A DNA stretch of 64,000 nucleotides from Richelia sinica FACHB-800 (GTDB taxonomy: Bacteria; Cyanobacteriota; Cyanobacteriia; Cyanobacteriales; Nostocaceae), in the NCBI RefSeq assembly GCF_014698825.1, contig NZ_JACJTT010000013.1, forward strand, positions 1 to 64,000, written 5' to 3'. A model generated the notes under the pieces. It was given only the letters and a program-made list of their open reading frames with translations. It had not been told where the DNA came from and did not search any database. Positions within the stretch are counted from its first letter, which is position 1, and the number at the start of each line of letters is the position of its first letter. Made by a program: the position numbers and the translations under genes. Below, one piece after another: positions 26,748-35,423 of this stretch.

Positions 26748-27534
26748 TGCACCAAATTTCTAATCCGATTAAAACAACACAGCCACAAAGTGCTTCTATG
26801 ATATATCTAGGAGAAGGATAATAATTTCTGGAATGCCAAACTCGAAATTCTCCTGTAAAACCTCTGGTTTCTAGTCCTAGAGAAAATTGACTATATTGTT
26901 GTAAAGTACGTTGTAATAGTTGTCCAACTAATATTGCTAAACTTTTCATACTAGTCTGCCAATTGCGGTAGCCAATCCGGGCGTTTTGTGCTGTCCATAA
27001 TTCAGCCGCAACTTGCAAAAGAATGAAAATAAACCGATACATTATTAATAATAAATCGGTTAATAAAACTGGACAGTGCCAACGGCGGAGAGTTTGTAAT
27101 ATCTCTGTGAATGGGACAGTCAACATGAGAAAATACAAACAGGAAATAGCAGCAAAGGCGCGAGTGAATATAGATAAAGCCTGGATAGTTCCATGATGGC
27201 TAAGATAAATATAGTAAGCACCTAAATTCAGTCCATACCATAAATCAGGTTGGATTTTTGGAAAATCTGCAATAGCCACAATATTAATTATCAGTGCGGG
27301 TAAGCTGGTTAACCAAAACAAACTCGCAAATATTAACAAGCGCAAGTATATCTGGGCGGGAATTTTGGCATAAATTACTGTCCAAATGCCCATCCACAAT
27401 GCCATTAAAATCTGTACGAGGGGATGGGTTGCTAAGGAAATTACAAGAGTGATCAAGGCAAAAATTAATTTATGTTCAGGTGGTAAGCCTCGTAGTTGAT
27501 TGGTGTAAGCTAAAGTATCTAATTTCAGACTCAT
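26728..27534 (-). CDS. cbiQ: Cobalt ECF transporter transmembrane protein CbiQ
   Basis: Energy-coupling T-component, 268 residues with about five helices. ARIGYRNWQTSMKSLAILVG and the later LETRGFTG carry the coupling Arg motifs (A-R-G-like) that contact CbiO. Between cbiN (4-bp overlap) and cbiO (20-bp overlap). Confidence 0.92.
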   Translation of the reverse strand: MSLKLDTLAYTNQLRGLPPEHKLIFALITLVISLATHPLVQILMALWMGIWTVIYAKIPAQIYLRLLIFASLFWLTSLPALIINIVAIADFPKIQPDLWYGLNLGAYYIYLSHHGTIQALSIFTRAFAAISCLYFLMLTVPFTEILQTLRRWHCPVLLTDLLLIMYRFIFILLQVAAELWTAQNARIGYRNWQTSMKSLAILVGQLLQRTLQQYSQFSLGLETRGFTGEFRVWHSRNYYPSPRYIIEALCGCVVLIGLEIWCNARIFT

Positions 27535-27833
27535 TCTTCACGTCTTGCTTGTTGGGAACGTCCTTTATATAAACCAATGACATAACCAACTACTCCTGCA
27601 CCTAAAGCAGCTTGAGATGCGAATAATAAACTGGCTACTTCACCACTGGGAGGTTCAAAGATGGATTTAACCCAAGGTTGATATTCTGGTTGAATTTCTG
27701 TGATCACTGCTTTGGCCTGATCATCAGCACCACCAAACTCACCATCCCGAACCAAAATAATTGGTGTTACAGCTAAAGCTAATACAGCTAGGACTAACAA
27801 CCAGTTATTCAATCCTGTTTTAGATTGATTCAT
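27531..27833 (-). CDS. cbiN: Cobalt ECF transporter small subunit CbiN
   Basis: 100-residue membrane protein with one helix at each end ([17 protein letters not shown] and [21 protein letters not shown]) and an exposed middle containing [13 protein letters not shown], the typical CbiN layout. It helps metal loading of CbiM. Overlaps cbiM by 14 bp and cbiQ by 4 bp. Confidence 0.93.
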   Translation of the reverse strand: MNQSKTGLNNWLLVLAVLALAVTPIILVRDGEFGGADDQAKAVITEIQPEYQPWVKSIFEPPSGEVASLLFASQAALGAGVVGYVIGLYKGRSQQARREE

Positions 27834-28599
27834 TGCTTTGATGTTCCTGTTTGATTAATTTCAGCAATTCTAATTCTTGAGGATTATAGGATTGTAGCCA
27901 GTTCCACACCAGCACTGTGAGTAATCCTTCACTAATTGCTAAGGGAACTTGAGTTATGGCAAAAATACCGGCAAATTTGAGAAATGAGGCGATAAATCCA
28001 CCCACAGGTGCAGGAAAGGCTAATGCCAGTTGAATAGAAGTAATAATGTAGGTGAGTAAATCTGCCAATGCTGCGGCTAGGAAGATAGCAATTCTTTCCT
28101 TGCCAGTGAAGCGCATAGTCAGATGATAAATCCAATAGGCGGCAAATGGCCCAGCGATCGCCATAGAAAAAGCATTCGCACCCAAGGTAGTCAAGCCACC
28201 ATGGGCCAGCAACAAAGCCTGAAATAGCAATACCAAGCTACCTAACACTGACATGGACAGGGGTCCAAACAGCACTGCACCTAGACCTGTTCCTGTGGGA
28301 TGGGAACAACTACCTGTGACGGAAGGAATTTTTAAGGCTGAGAGAACAAAACTAAAGGCACCAGCTAAACCTAAAAGTAATTTCAGTTCTGGGTTAGCTT
28401 GAGTAATACGGGTGAGACTGCGTACACCGAAAACAAAAAATGGTAATGCTACTACCCACCAAAAAACCGCCCACTGCACAGGTAAAAAACCTTCCATAAT
28501 GTGCATCGCGTAAGCGGGTTTAGGTAAACCTACGACTGAGTAAAAACTGATAGCTGTCATTAAGGTTAGACTGACTAACCCCTGCTGTCTTCTGGACAT
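27820..28599 (-). CDS. cbiM: Cobalt ECF transporter S-component CbiM
   Basis: Co2+-binding membrane component, 259 residues. A leader ending KPAYA precedes [12 protein letters not shown]; in this family the processed N-terminus Met-His-Ile-Met-Glu-Gly forms the metal site. Further conserved [17 protein letters not shown] lies in the middle. ATG 28599 is chosen because it follows GAGG by 8 bp; the longer frame to 28647 would run into the riboswitch. First gene of cbiM-N-Q-O, controlled by the cobalamin riboswitch upstream. Confidence 0.95.
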   Translation of the reverse strand: MSRRQQGLVSLTLMTAISFYSVVGLPKPAYAMHIMEGFLPVQWAVFWWVVALPFFVFGVRSLTRITQANPELKLLLGLAGAFSFVLSALKIPSVTGSCSHPTGTGLGAVLFGPLSMSVLGSLVLLFQALLLAHGGLTTLGANAFSMAIAGPFAAYWIYHLTMRFTGKERIAIFLAAALADLLTYIITSIQLALAFPAPVGGFIASFLKFAGIFAITQVPLAISEGLLTVLVWNWLQSYNPQELELLKLIKQEHQSNESI

Positions 28600-28618
28600 A
28601 ATCTGTACCTCGCAGATG
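28600..28618 (-). promoter_or_regulatory. Hairpin with Shine-Dalgarno in its loop, before cbiM
   Basis: On the minus strand CATCTG-CGAGGTA-CAGAT, identical over 18 nt to 18665-18682. Its GAGG (28611-28608) is the cbiM ribosome site, 8 bp before ATG 28599. Presumed expression platform of the second cobalamin riboswitch. Confidence 0.6.
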
Positions 28619-28633
28619 TATGTAAGGGAATTT

Positions 28634-28758
28634 TCATCGGCGGGCATCCTGACTTGCCTGATTATGGCTCACAGTTGCGGGACAGTGCCGGATTTACACC
28701 GAACTTTCCCCCTTGCGTCCGATAGCTGCTTCCCATCAGAACCGATTGGTGTCACTAT
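28634..28758 (-). ncRNA. Cobalamin riboswitch controlling cbiMNQO
   Basis: Read on the minus strand: GGTTCTGATGGGAAGCAGCT, TCGGTGTAAATCCGGCACTG, TCCCGCAACTGTGAGCCATA and GTCAGGATGCCCGCCGATG, the same ordered elements as the first riboswitch. It lies 35 bp upstream of the cbiM start. Ends approximate. Confidence 0.93.
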
Positions 28759-28810
28759 ATCACCACGTCAGTGATTTCATCAAAAATTTGCTTCAGCAAT
28801 CGATTTTATG

Positions 28811-28834
28811 AAAAAAGCAGGCACAATACCTGCT
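28811..28834 (-). terminator. Terminator of the 28.9-29.4 kb gene
   Basis: On the minus strand AGCAGG-tattgtg-CCTGCT followed by TTTTT, 46 bp after the stop of the preceding minus-strand gene. It separates that gene from the riboswitch-cbi transcript. Confidence 0.8.
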
Positions 28835-28879
28835 CTAGCATAAATATGTGAAAATAGGTGGATATTTTTAAATAGTCAA

Positions 28880-29359
28880 TTAGCTTTGTAACTTTACTGC
28901 CGCACGCTGTAATGGTAAAACCTCTGCTAGTGTTAATTCATGATCAGAAGTTAGATGACTGCTACAACAAATTGTACTAAAAAATACTGGTTGACCAATT
29001 TGTTGGGAAAAATATTGCTCTAGTAATAAGCGAGAGGTAATATCTCCTAATAAATCAGCAATATCTTTTGTTAGTTGGTCTTGGTCGTCACGATGTACCA
29101 TTCTAAATTTGAATGGTGTTTCACCAACTAATTTTCTCACTTCTGAATCAAATTTATCTGGTTGATTATCTACAAAAGCTTTAGCTGCTGCTTCTAAAAA
29201 ATCCCAAGCTTCTGGAAAAATTTCGCGAATTTTGTCAAGATGATTTTCAGCTTGATAAACTAAAGTTGCTGTTTTGCAATCCATTAGGTAGATTTCCCAG
29301 TCAATATTGGGGATGATATTAATATCATGCTTTATTAATGTCAAACGACTATCTGTCAA
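28880..29359 (-). CDS. Hypothetical protein, not recognised
   Basis: Up to 159 residues, soluble and acidic, with no clear motif; a CC-pair occurs near the end (STICCSSHL). The frame opens at TTG 29359; an ATG 25 codons later (29284, MDCKTATLVYQAENHL) is an alternative giving 134 residues. No Shine-Dalgarno separates the two choices. Flanked by its own terminator. The coding call rests on length and an intact frame with a good terminator. Function unknown. Confidence 0.6.
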   Translation of the reverse strand: MTDSRLTLIKHDINIIPNIDWEIYLMDCKTATLVYQAENHLDKIREIFPEAWDFLEAAAKAFVDNQPDKFDSEVRKLVGETPFKFRMVHRDDQDQLTKDIADLLGDITSRLLLEQYFSQQIGQPVFFSTICCSSHLTSDHELTLAEVLPLQRAAVKLQS

Positions 29360-29570
29360 ATTAGTTAGAGATTAATCACATTTGCCACTTCTCAAAACTG
29401 GCGAGAAGTTTATCAGTAAAAAACAGGAAGCTTTTAGTAAAAAATAATACTAAAAATTATTAACGAAATTTGATTTCAACCAGATATACAAGTTAGTGGA
29501 GCGATCGCTTTTCCTTCTTGGGAAAATTTGATGTACTGTAATACTGGATAACTTCAGTTGACATGGGTAT

Positions 29571-30542
29571 TTGCAGGTGAAAGAGACGCTAATCATCATT
29601 GTGGCGTTAGTTCTAGGGTTATTGGTAGCAATCGAGTTAGGATTGCGATCGCTCTTTGGTTTTGGTAATCCCTTAATTTACATTCAGGATGAGAAAATCG
29701 GTTATTTATTAGCACCCAACCAGCGCACCCGTCGCTTTGGTAATCGCATTGAAATTAATGAATATTCCATGCGGAGTGGGTCAATTGCCAAGATACCTCA
29801 ACCATTAACGCTGCGTGTACTGCTTTTGGGAGATTCCATTGCTAACGGTGGTTGGTGGACAGATCAGGCAAATACCATTTCTAGTTTACTCACCAATTCC
29901 TTAGGTTCCCTCACCCATCATCAACAGATAGAAGTATTAAATGCTTCTGCTAACTCCTGGAGTCCCCGCAACGAATTAGCCTATTTACAAAAGTTTGGCA
30001 CATTTAACGCTCAGGTGGTGGTTTTATTAATTAACACTGATGACTTATTTGGGATTGCACCTACATCTTTACCTGTGGGAAGAGATATCAATTACCCAGA
30101 TAGGAAACCACCTTTAGCTATGGCCGAAGCGATCCAGCGCTACTTACTCAAACCCAAACCCATCCCGGAAATGGCAGAACTGCATCAAGAAAAAGGCGAT
30201 CGCGTGGGTATTATTTTAGAGGCTATTGGTCAAATTAAAACCTTCACCCAGGAAAAGAATTGTCAACTAATTTTAGCCATGACACCCTTATTACGGGAAA
30301 TAGGTGAACCAGTCCCCCGTGACTATGAAATTATTGCCCGTCAGCGTCTCCAAGACTTGACCAAAAGCCAAAAAATTACCTATATAGATTTTCTCCCTAT
30401 CTTTAACGCTTTTCCCAATCCCCAAAGCTTATATCATGACCATATTCACATGAATTTAAAAGGAAATCAGTTAGTGAGTCAAGAATTAGAGCGATCGCTA
30501 CGGGAATTGTTAAGTTTGGGAAATCCTCAAAATGATTTGTAA
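29571..30542 (+). CDS. SGNH/GDSL-type hydrolase with N-terminal membrane anchor
   Basis: About 323 residues. A single N-terminal helix (LIIIVALVLGLLVAIELGL) anchors a periplasmic domain. LLLGDSIANGGWW carries the catalytic Ser (GDS block), and HDHIHMNLKGNQLVSQEL near the end has the Asp-x-x-His pair of SGNH hydrolases. Likely an esterase acting on lipids or cell-envelope glycans, substrate unknown. The start is TTG 29571 or GTG 29577; both keep the anchor. Confidence 0.8.
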   Translation: MQVKETLIIIVALVLGLLVAIELGLRSLFGFGNPLIYIQDEKIGYLLAPNQRTRRFGNRIEINEYSMRSGSIAKIPQPLTLRVLLLGDSIANGGWWTDQANTISSLLTNSLGSLTHHQQIEVLNASANSWSPRNELAYLQKFGTFNAQVVVLLINTDDLFGIAPTSLPVGRDINYPDRKPPLAMAEAIQRYLLKPKPIPEMAELHQEKGDRVGIILEAIGQIKTFTQEKNCQLILAMTPLLREIGEPVPRDYEIIARQRLQDLTKSQKITYIDFLPIFNAFPNPQSLYHDHIHMNLKGNQLVSQELERSLRELLSLGNPQNDL

Positions 30543-30659
30543 CCTAATATGGGGAGAAATAATAGGGAACAGGGAAAATTTGCCAGAAATTTATGACCAG
30601 AAATTCACACTTTTAATTAACCACCCTGTTCACCCTCAATATTTAGCTACACATGATGA

Positions 30660-31442
30660 TTAGCGAAATCTACCAGGATTTAACCGAATGTTGTTTTGTG
30701 GTTGAGAACGACGATTAATAGATACACCATTGCGGAGGTTTCTAGCTGTTCCACCATCTTTGGGGTCAAGGAAAGGCTTCAAATTAATGCCACCGCGAGA
30801 GGAATTCACCTGATTATTCCGTCCACCCAATAAACTATTGCCCAAGTTATATATTGCACCTAGTCCATTGTTATTGCGATTATTAAAAGTATTGACTGCA
30901 ATAGTTTGTTGTCCATCATCAGCAGATATCAAATTTTGAAATACACTACTGCGGACAGTGTAAGGGTCTTTACCACGGGGAACAGTCAAAACAATGCGAC
31001 ATGTGGGAAGAGCTTCAGTGGTAACGCAAATAATATTTTCGCTATTTTGTCTAGCGATGTTGAGTTCTTGCAAGCCATCAGGACGATATAATTCTAAACG
31101 TTCAGCGATCGCATTACACCGTGCTTCAGGAGTCCAACCACCACCCAAAGCTTGAGGTGCAGCCCAAGCAAAGTATTGTCCTGGTTGACTTTCCGGCTGA
31201 TACATTACAGTATATCTACCATTGACAAATTGACAGCTAAATTTTTTATCACCATCAACAGTGGTAGAACTGGGAGTCGTAGTAGATGAACCAGAGGTAC
31301 TAGGTGAAGGGTTAGAGGGATAAGTGATATCTGAATCACTAGTTGGGACTACCACACCACCTTGAGCGAAAACCGCAGAATTACCCAGCAGTAAAGAGAT
31401 ACTCAGTCCAGCGAATAAAAACCGACGTGCTTGTGATAACAT
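30660..31442 (-). CDS. COP23 domain protein (circadian oscillating protein family)
   Basis: 260 residues with a signal peptide (FLFAGLSISLLLGNSAVFAQ) and a low-complexity Ser/Thr/Pro linker, then a COP23-type domain (about 68-190: KFSCQFVNGRYTVMYQPES, WTPEARCNAIAERLELY, CRIVLTVPRGKDPY) with four Cys likely forming disulfides. A basic, Asn-rich tail follows. COP23 was first described as a circadian-abundance membrane protein in cyanobacteria; the function remains unknown. Confidence 0.83.
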   Translation of the reverse strand: MLSQARRFLFAGLSISLLLGNSAVFAQGGVVVPTSDSDITYPSNPSPSTSGSSTTTPSSTTVDGDKKFSCQFVNGRYTVMYQPESQPGQYFAWAAPQALGGGWTPEARCNAIAERLELYRPDGLQELNIARQNSENIICVTTEALPTCRIVLTVPRGKDPYTVRSSVFQNLISADDGQQTIAVNTFNNRNNNGLGAIYNLGNSLLGGRNNQVNSSRGGINLKPFLDPKDGGTARNLRNGVSINRRSQPQNNIRLNPGRFR

Positions 31443-31800
31443 AAATTAACCTTTAAATTATATTCCTAACTTCAGTGACGGAGAATTTCAGTTTTTGATT
31501 CTTTCCGAAGCTGCTTTTTTTTAGCCTGGGTTTTTCCCTGCTACCATTGGCTTTATATAGATGTAGGGCCGTTAAGGCATTAACTAAAACTAAAACTTAG
31601 ACCATAAAAGGCTTTTAACACCGTCACCTGCTATAGGTAATGAATGTGTGTCTCAAGAGTGGGAATTAAGACAGCAGTTGCAAAGCCATTTTGCTACCCT
31701 TGCTAGGGGAAAGACGGTTACCTATTTTTAGGCTGTCGGTGTAATTATAACTAATGTCCAGAACTGGATATGACAGGAAATATACTGTGTAATAATTTTA
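31443..31800. other. Intergenic region with a dispersed-repeat copy
   Basis: About 360 bp without a gene. The stretch 31578-31633 (GGCATTAACTAAAACTAAAA..., AAAAGGCTTTTAACACC, GTCACCTGCTATA) is clearly related to 50511-50593 downstream of ileS, so it is a copy of a dispersed non-coding repeat. Confidence 0.5.
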
Positions 31801-32784
31801 TCAGATGAAACAATCAATAGCCGTATCTGGATAGTCACTGAACACACCATCTATACCTAAATTAAAAAATAGCTCATATTCACCCTGTGGATTTCCTTGT
31901 AAATCTAAAGGTAAAAATTCATTTTCATTACGAAAAGTCCAACCATGAATTAATAAATTAGCTGCATGGGCATCACTAATTAAAGATGTGGGAGATAGTA
32001 AATAACCTTGACTATCTCTAGTGATAATTAAATTCTTATTTACACCAATAGCTTGGGCATATTCAGCAATTTTTGCTAACCCCGATTTACTAATTAAATC
32101 CCTATAGGTACGAGTATCACCATTAATGACAAAATCATAGGGTTGATCATGGTCATTAATCAACTGTACTAAGGGTAAATCTGTTTTACCAGATAATGCT
32201 TTTAAATTACTCACTTCAAAGGATTGAATAAAGACAGGGGCATGTCTTCCCTGATAGCCATTGCTATGCAACGTATTCAGTAAATTGTCTTCCAATGGTA
32301 AATTAATTGATTGAAAATAACTCGGATGTTTTGTTTCTGGGTATATTCCAATTAAACGATTAATTTCTTGGCTTTTTCTTTGCGCTAAATCAATTATTTC
32401 TTGCAGAGTAGGAATTGTAAATTTGCCATTATAAACAGTGTTTTGGGGACGTAAATTAGGAATGCGCTCCTTTGCTGTTAAGGTTTTTAATTGAGCAAGA
32501 GTTAGGTCTTCTGTAAACCAACCTGTTTTTACTTGCCTATCAATAATTTTGGTGGTTTTTAAATAGGCAAACTCTGGATAGTCAGCAATATCTGTAGTTT
32601 CTGAAATCTCATTTTCATGACGAGCAATTAACACCCCATCCTGAGTAGAAACTAAATCAGGTTCTATATAATCTGCTCCCATATCAATTGCCAATTCATA
32701 AGCAGCTAACGTATGTTCGGGACGATAGCCGCTAGCCCCTCGATGAGCGATAATAATTGGCTTTTTGGATATATTTTTATTCAT
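31801..32784 (-). CDS. glpQ: Glycerophosphodiester phosphodiesterase
   Basis: Hydrolyses glycerophosphodiesters to glycerol-3-phosphate and an alcohol. 327 residues from ATG 32784; the longer frame to 32835 adds unrelated residues. The family signature IIAHRGASGYRPEHTLAAYE (His-Arg, then Glu) and EPDLVSTQDGVLIARHE with the catalytic Glu-x-Asp and second His are present. No obvious signal peptide from this start, so it may be cytoplasmic or use another start. Single gene. The glpQ label is by family, not proven orthology. Confidence 0.9.
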   Translation of the reverse strand: MNKNISKKPIIIAHRGASGYRPEHTLAAYELAIDMGADYIEPDLVSTQDGVLIARHENEISETTDIADYPEFAYLKTTKIIDRQVKTGWFTEDLTLAQLKTLTAKERIPNLRPQNTVYNGKFTIPTLQEIIDLAQRKSQEINRLIGIYPETKHPSYFQSINLPLEDNLLNTLHSNGYQGRHAPVFIQSFEVSNLKALSGKTDLPLVQLINDHDQPYDFVINGDTRTYRDLISKSGLAKIAEYAQAIGVNKNLIITRDSQGYLLSPTSLISDAHAANLLIHGWTFRNENEFLPLDLQGNPQGEYELFFNLGIDGVFSDYPDTAIDCFI

Positions 32785-32947
32785 AAATTTTGAAAAAATT
32801 GTGTAAATATAGCTGGAGAAAAGACAGTTATGCAATTAACTAAAACTTTTAAAAACTCCCTGTTCCCTATTCCCTAATATAAAAAAGACCTGAAGCTATA
32901 TAAACTCCAAGTCTAGAAATTAAATTGCTGTTGCCAAAATATTTTGG

Positions 32948-34231
32948 TTATAGAGTTAAAGATTGAGGATTTGTTTCAATCAATTTTGCTAAGTCTTGCA
33001 AGAATGCGGCTGCATGAGCACCATAAATAATCCGGTGGTCACAGGTGATATTAACTTGCATTTGTTGACGTACACCGAATAAACCTTCGGGAGTAGCAAC
33101 CACTTGTGGACGGGATGCACCGATCGCTAAAATTGAACCTTGTCCAGGGGGTAAAATCGCATCAAAGGTATCTACTCCAAACATTCCCAAATTAGACAGG
33201 GTGAAGGTACCTGTGGTGTATTCATCTGGTTGGAGTTGTTTCGCTCTGGCTCTTTCTACTAAAGATTTCCAGGTACGGGACAGGGAATAGATATCTACGG
33301 TATCTGCTTTCTGCAATACTGGGGTAATTAATCCACCATCTTCCATTGCCACCGCTACAGCAATATTCAAGTTTGGATGATAGACAATTCCTTGGTCTGA
33401 GTAGCTAGCATTCAACAAGGGGTGTTTTTGTAAAGTGACAGCTACGGCTTTGGCCAGTAGGGCTGTCATCGTTACACCTTTAGATTTTATTTGTTTATAA
33501 ACTTTATCTAGTGCATCAGTGGTGATGGTGTAGCTGACACGGAACACAGGCACTGATAAACTAGCTACCATATTCCGCACAACTGCGTTTTGCAGGGTAG
33601 TTAAAGGAACTACTTGACCAGGCACGGAACTAGCGACTGCGGGTGCAGGTGTGGGTGCAGGTGCGGCTGTGGGAATAACAGGTATTGCAGGTACTACGGG
33701 TGCAGGTGCAGGTGTAGGTGCTTTACCTGCGGCAGTTTCCACATCTTCAGCAATGATGCGACCAAAGGGGCCACTACCTTTGAGATTAATTAAATCTATT
33801 TTGAGTTCTTTTGCCAGCTTGCGAGCACGGGGTGAAGCTACTAACCGTCCTTCTTTATGGTTAGAACCATTTTGAGAAGCTGTGACTGGTGCAGCTACGG
33901 CAGCAGCAGCGACGGGTACAGGGGTAGGTGCGGCAGCTGTAGCAGTGCTGGCTGGGTTAGCTAAGGATTTTGCAGCTTCGATTTCTGCTTCTGTTTCTGC
34001 AATATAAGCGATCGCTGCACCAACAGGGGCAGTTTCACCAGCTGGGACTATAATCTGGGCTAGATATCCTTCATAGAAGGACTCTACATCCATATCCGCC
34101 TTATCTGACTCAACAACCACCACTGTTTCGCCTTTTTCCACTTTATCTCCTGGCGATTTCACCCAAGAGACTATTTTCCCCTCGGTCATGGTGGAACTCA
34201 GCGCCGGCATAAATACTTCGTTAATGCTCAT
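32948..34231 (-). CDS. pdhC: Dihydrolipoamide acetyltransferase (E2) of pyruvate dehydrogenase
   Basis: E2 core of the pyruvate dehydrogenase complex, transferring the acetyl group to CoA. 427 residues: lipoyl domain (1-80, lipoylated Lys44 in ESDKADMD), an Ala/Pro-rich linker, E3-binding domain (about 128-165: ASPRARKLAKELKID, GSGPFGRIIAEDV), a second Ala/Pro linker and the catalytic domain ending with DHRIIYGAHAAAFLQDL, where the His acts in catalysis. One lipoyl domain, as in cyanobacteria and plastids. A single gene in this window. Confidence 0.95.
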   Translation of the reverse strand: MSINEVFMPALSSTMTEGKIVSWVKSPGDKVEKGETVVVVESDKADMDVESFYEGYLAQIIVPAGETAPVGAAIAYIAETEAEIEAAKSLANPASTATAAAPTPVPVAAAAVAAPVTASQNGSNHKEGRLVASPRARKLAKELKIDLINLKGSGPFGRIIAEDVETAAGKAPTPAPAPVVPAIPVIPTAAPAPTPAPAVASSVPGQVVPLTTLQNAVVRNMVASLSVPVFRVSYTITTDALDKVYKQIKSKGVTMTALLAKAVAVTLQKHPLLNASYSDQGIVYHPNLNIAVAVAMEDGGLITPVLQKADTVDIYSLSRTWKSLVERARAKQLQPDEYTTGTFTLSNLGMFGVDTFDAILPPGQGSILAIGASRPQVVATPEGLFGVRQQMQVNITCDHRIIYGAHAAAFLQDLAKLIETNPQSLTL

Positions 34232-34343
34232 ATGGTGGTTTAGGAATCAATAATTTTTATGGACTTTAACAGCTGTTGCCAGATCGAATTGTATCTTGGC
34301 ATGAGAATTTTTAGAATAAGGAGTTCAGGAGTTACAGAAGTTA

Positions 34344-34507
34344 CAGGAGTATGGCTGCGCCACGCTGCGCGAACAGAAGTATGGCTAACGCCACGCTGCG
34401 CGAACAGGAGTCAGTAGGGGCGGGTTTACAGATATCATCAACTATGAACGAGAATTTTGGTAAACCCGCCCGTACAGGAGTATGCCTACGGCACGCTACG
34501 CAAACAG
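34344..34507. repeat. Three copies of an ATGGCT..CGCTGCGCGAACA-type repeat
   Basis: About 30-bp units at 34344-34376, 34377-34407 and 34475-34507 share (G)TATG-GCT-x-GCC-ACGCTGCGCGAACAG. The little stem GGC/GCC of the first two becomes GCC/GGC in the third, a paired change. Units of this kind are widespread in Nostoc-like intergenic DNA. Confidence 0.65.
34414..34475. repeat. GTAGGGGCGGGTTT palindromic repeat, second copy
   Basis: GTAGGGGCGGGTTTAC (34414-34429) against GTAAACCCGCCCGTAC (34460-34475), 15 of 16 pairs. Same family as 19370-19432, here sitting between units of another repeat. Confidence 0.75.
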
Positions 34508-34509
34508 GA

Positions 34510-34545
34510 GTTGCAGAAGTTGCAGAAGTTGCAGAAGTTGCAGAA
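34510..34545. repeat. 9-bp tandem repeat GTTGCAGAA
   Basis: Four perfect copies of GTTGCAGAA in a row. They generate spurious repetitive reading frames on both strands that are not genes. Confidence 0.9.
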
Positions 34546-34570
34546 GGAAGAAAATGAACTCTTCTTCCTC

Positions 34571-34626
34571 TGTCACCTGTCACCTATCACCTATCACCTG
34601 TCACCTGTCACCTGTCACCTGTCACT
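34571..34626. repeat. Heptamer tandem repeat TGTCACC
   Basis: Eight 7-bp units, mostly TGTCACC with two TATCACC. This is an STRR-type heptanucleotide repeat of heterocyst-forming cyanobacteria; the same unit occurs at 50561-50588. Confidence 0.9.
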
Positions 34627-34863
34627 CTGGAACCTATGAAACAGATAAATGTCTATTCATATAGTAACTATGGACAGTAAGTCAATATCTATTTTGCCCA
34701 TTGGCTGTTGGCTGTCAATAGCAGTTAGGATGGCTGTACATCTCTATCTTTTTTGCTACTTCTTCTGTAGCTATAAACCACTGATCAGTAGAGGTGAAAG
34801 GGTGTGAGTGGAATTTAGAATTCAAAGTTGGTGGTTAAACCGTTATAATTCCTCTTTGATACT

Positions 34864-35385
34864 ATGTCGCCAAGGCTTACATTGTTTTTCATTTTGACAA
34901 TCAGTTTCTTTGTTTCTGCTGGTGTTGGAGTTTGGATTCATCAACTTCAGCCAATGACATTGAATACGGAAGTTGTCAATCAGCAAAGGCAGGAATTTTC
35001 TGTAGTTGCCCAGTCTTCAGAGGCGATCGCTGATCCAGAGCGACACCATTATAAAACAATCCCTTTAGATAGTAATAACTTTGTGCTGCAAGGCAGTGAT
35101 CCTACTATTCTGGCCCTCAATGCCATTGATGATCTGGGGCTAGTGTCTGGTAAACCAGAAATAGAGGTGGTTTATCCCCAGCCCAATCAAGCATTGGTGA
35201 CGGTTACACAAATACCATTGACTGGGAATAAGGGTAAAAAGGTGAAATATCGGTTGGAGATGACTACTTTCGGGCGATCGCTTTTGGTCAATTCACCTCC
35301 AGTATGGCAGATTATCTGGGCTGGTTCCCAGGCTAAATGTCTACCTACAGGTAAGATTACCTCTCAATACAATGGTTGTCAGTAG
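34864..35385 (+). CDS. Hypothetical membrane-anchored or secreted protein
   Basis: 173 residues starting with a hydrophobic segment (LTLFFILTISFFVSAGVGVW) and continuing as a soluble domain with a Cys pair near the end (AKCLPTG...NGCQ) that could form a disulfide in the periplasm. I do not recognise a family. It is alone, downstream of the repeat-rich 34.2-34.8 kb spacer. An intact frame with a membrane anchor and Cys pair argues for a real gene; its role is unknown. Confidence 0.65.
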   Translation: MSPRLTLFFILTISFFVSAGVGVWIHQLQPMTLNTEVVNQQRQEFSVVAQSSEAIADPERHHYKTIPLDSNNFVLQGSDPTILALNAIDDLGLVSGKPEIEVVYPQPNQALVTVTQIPLTGNKGKKVKYRLEMTTFGRSLLVNSPPVWQIIWAGSQAKCLPTGKITSQYNGCQ

Positions 35386-35423
35386 TCCCTATAAACTGAA
35401 CTACTGACCAAGGGGTCTAATTG

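Noticed and set aside
27820-28647. Longer CbiM starting at 28647
   Set aside because: The extra codons come from the 3' part of the cobalamin riboswitch; ATG 28599 with GAGG 8 bp upstream fits the family signal peptide.
34571-34626. Possible CRISPR array
   Set aside because: Eight contiguous 7-bp units without spacers; no cas gene in the window. This is an STRR-type tandem repeat.
34351-34664. Several short frames in the 34.3-34.7 kb spacer
   Set aside because: They are translations of tandem repeats (LQKLQKLQK, SCRSCRSCR type) and have no real coding signal.
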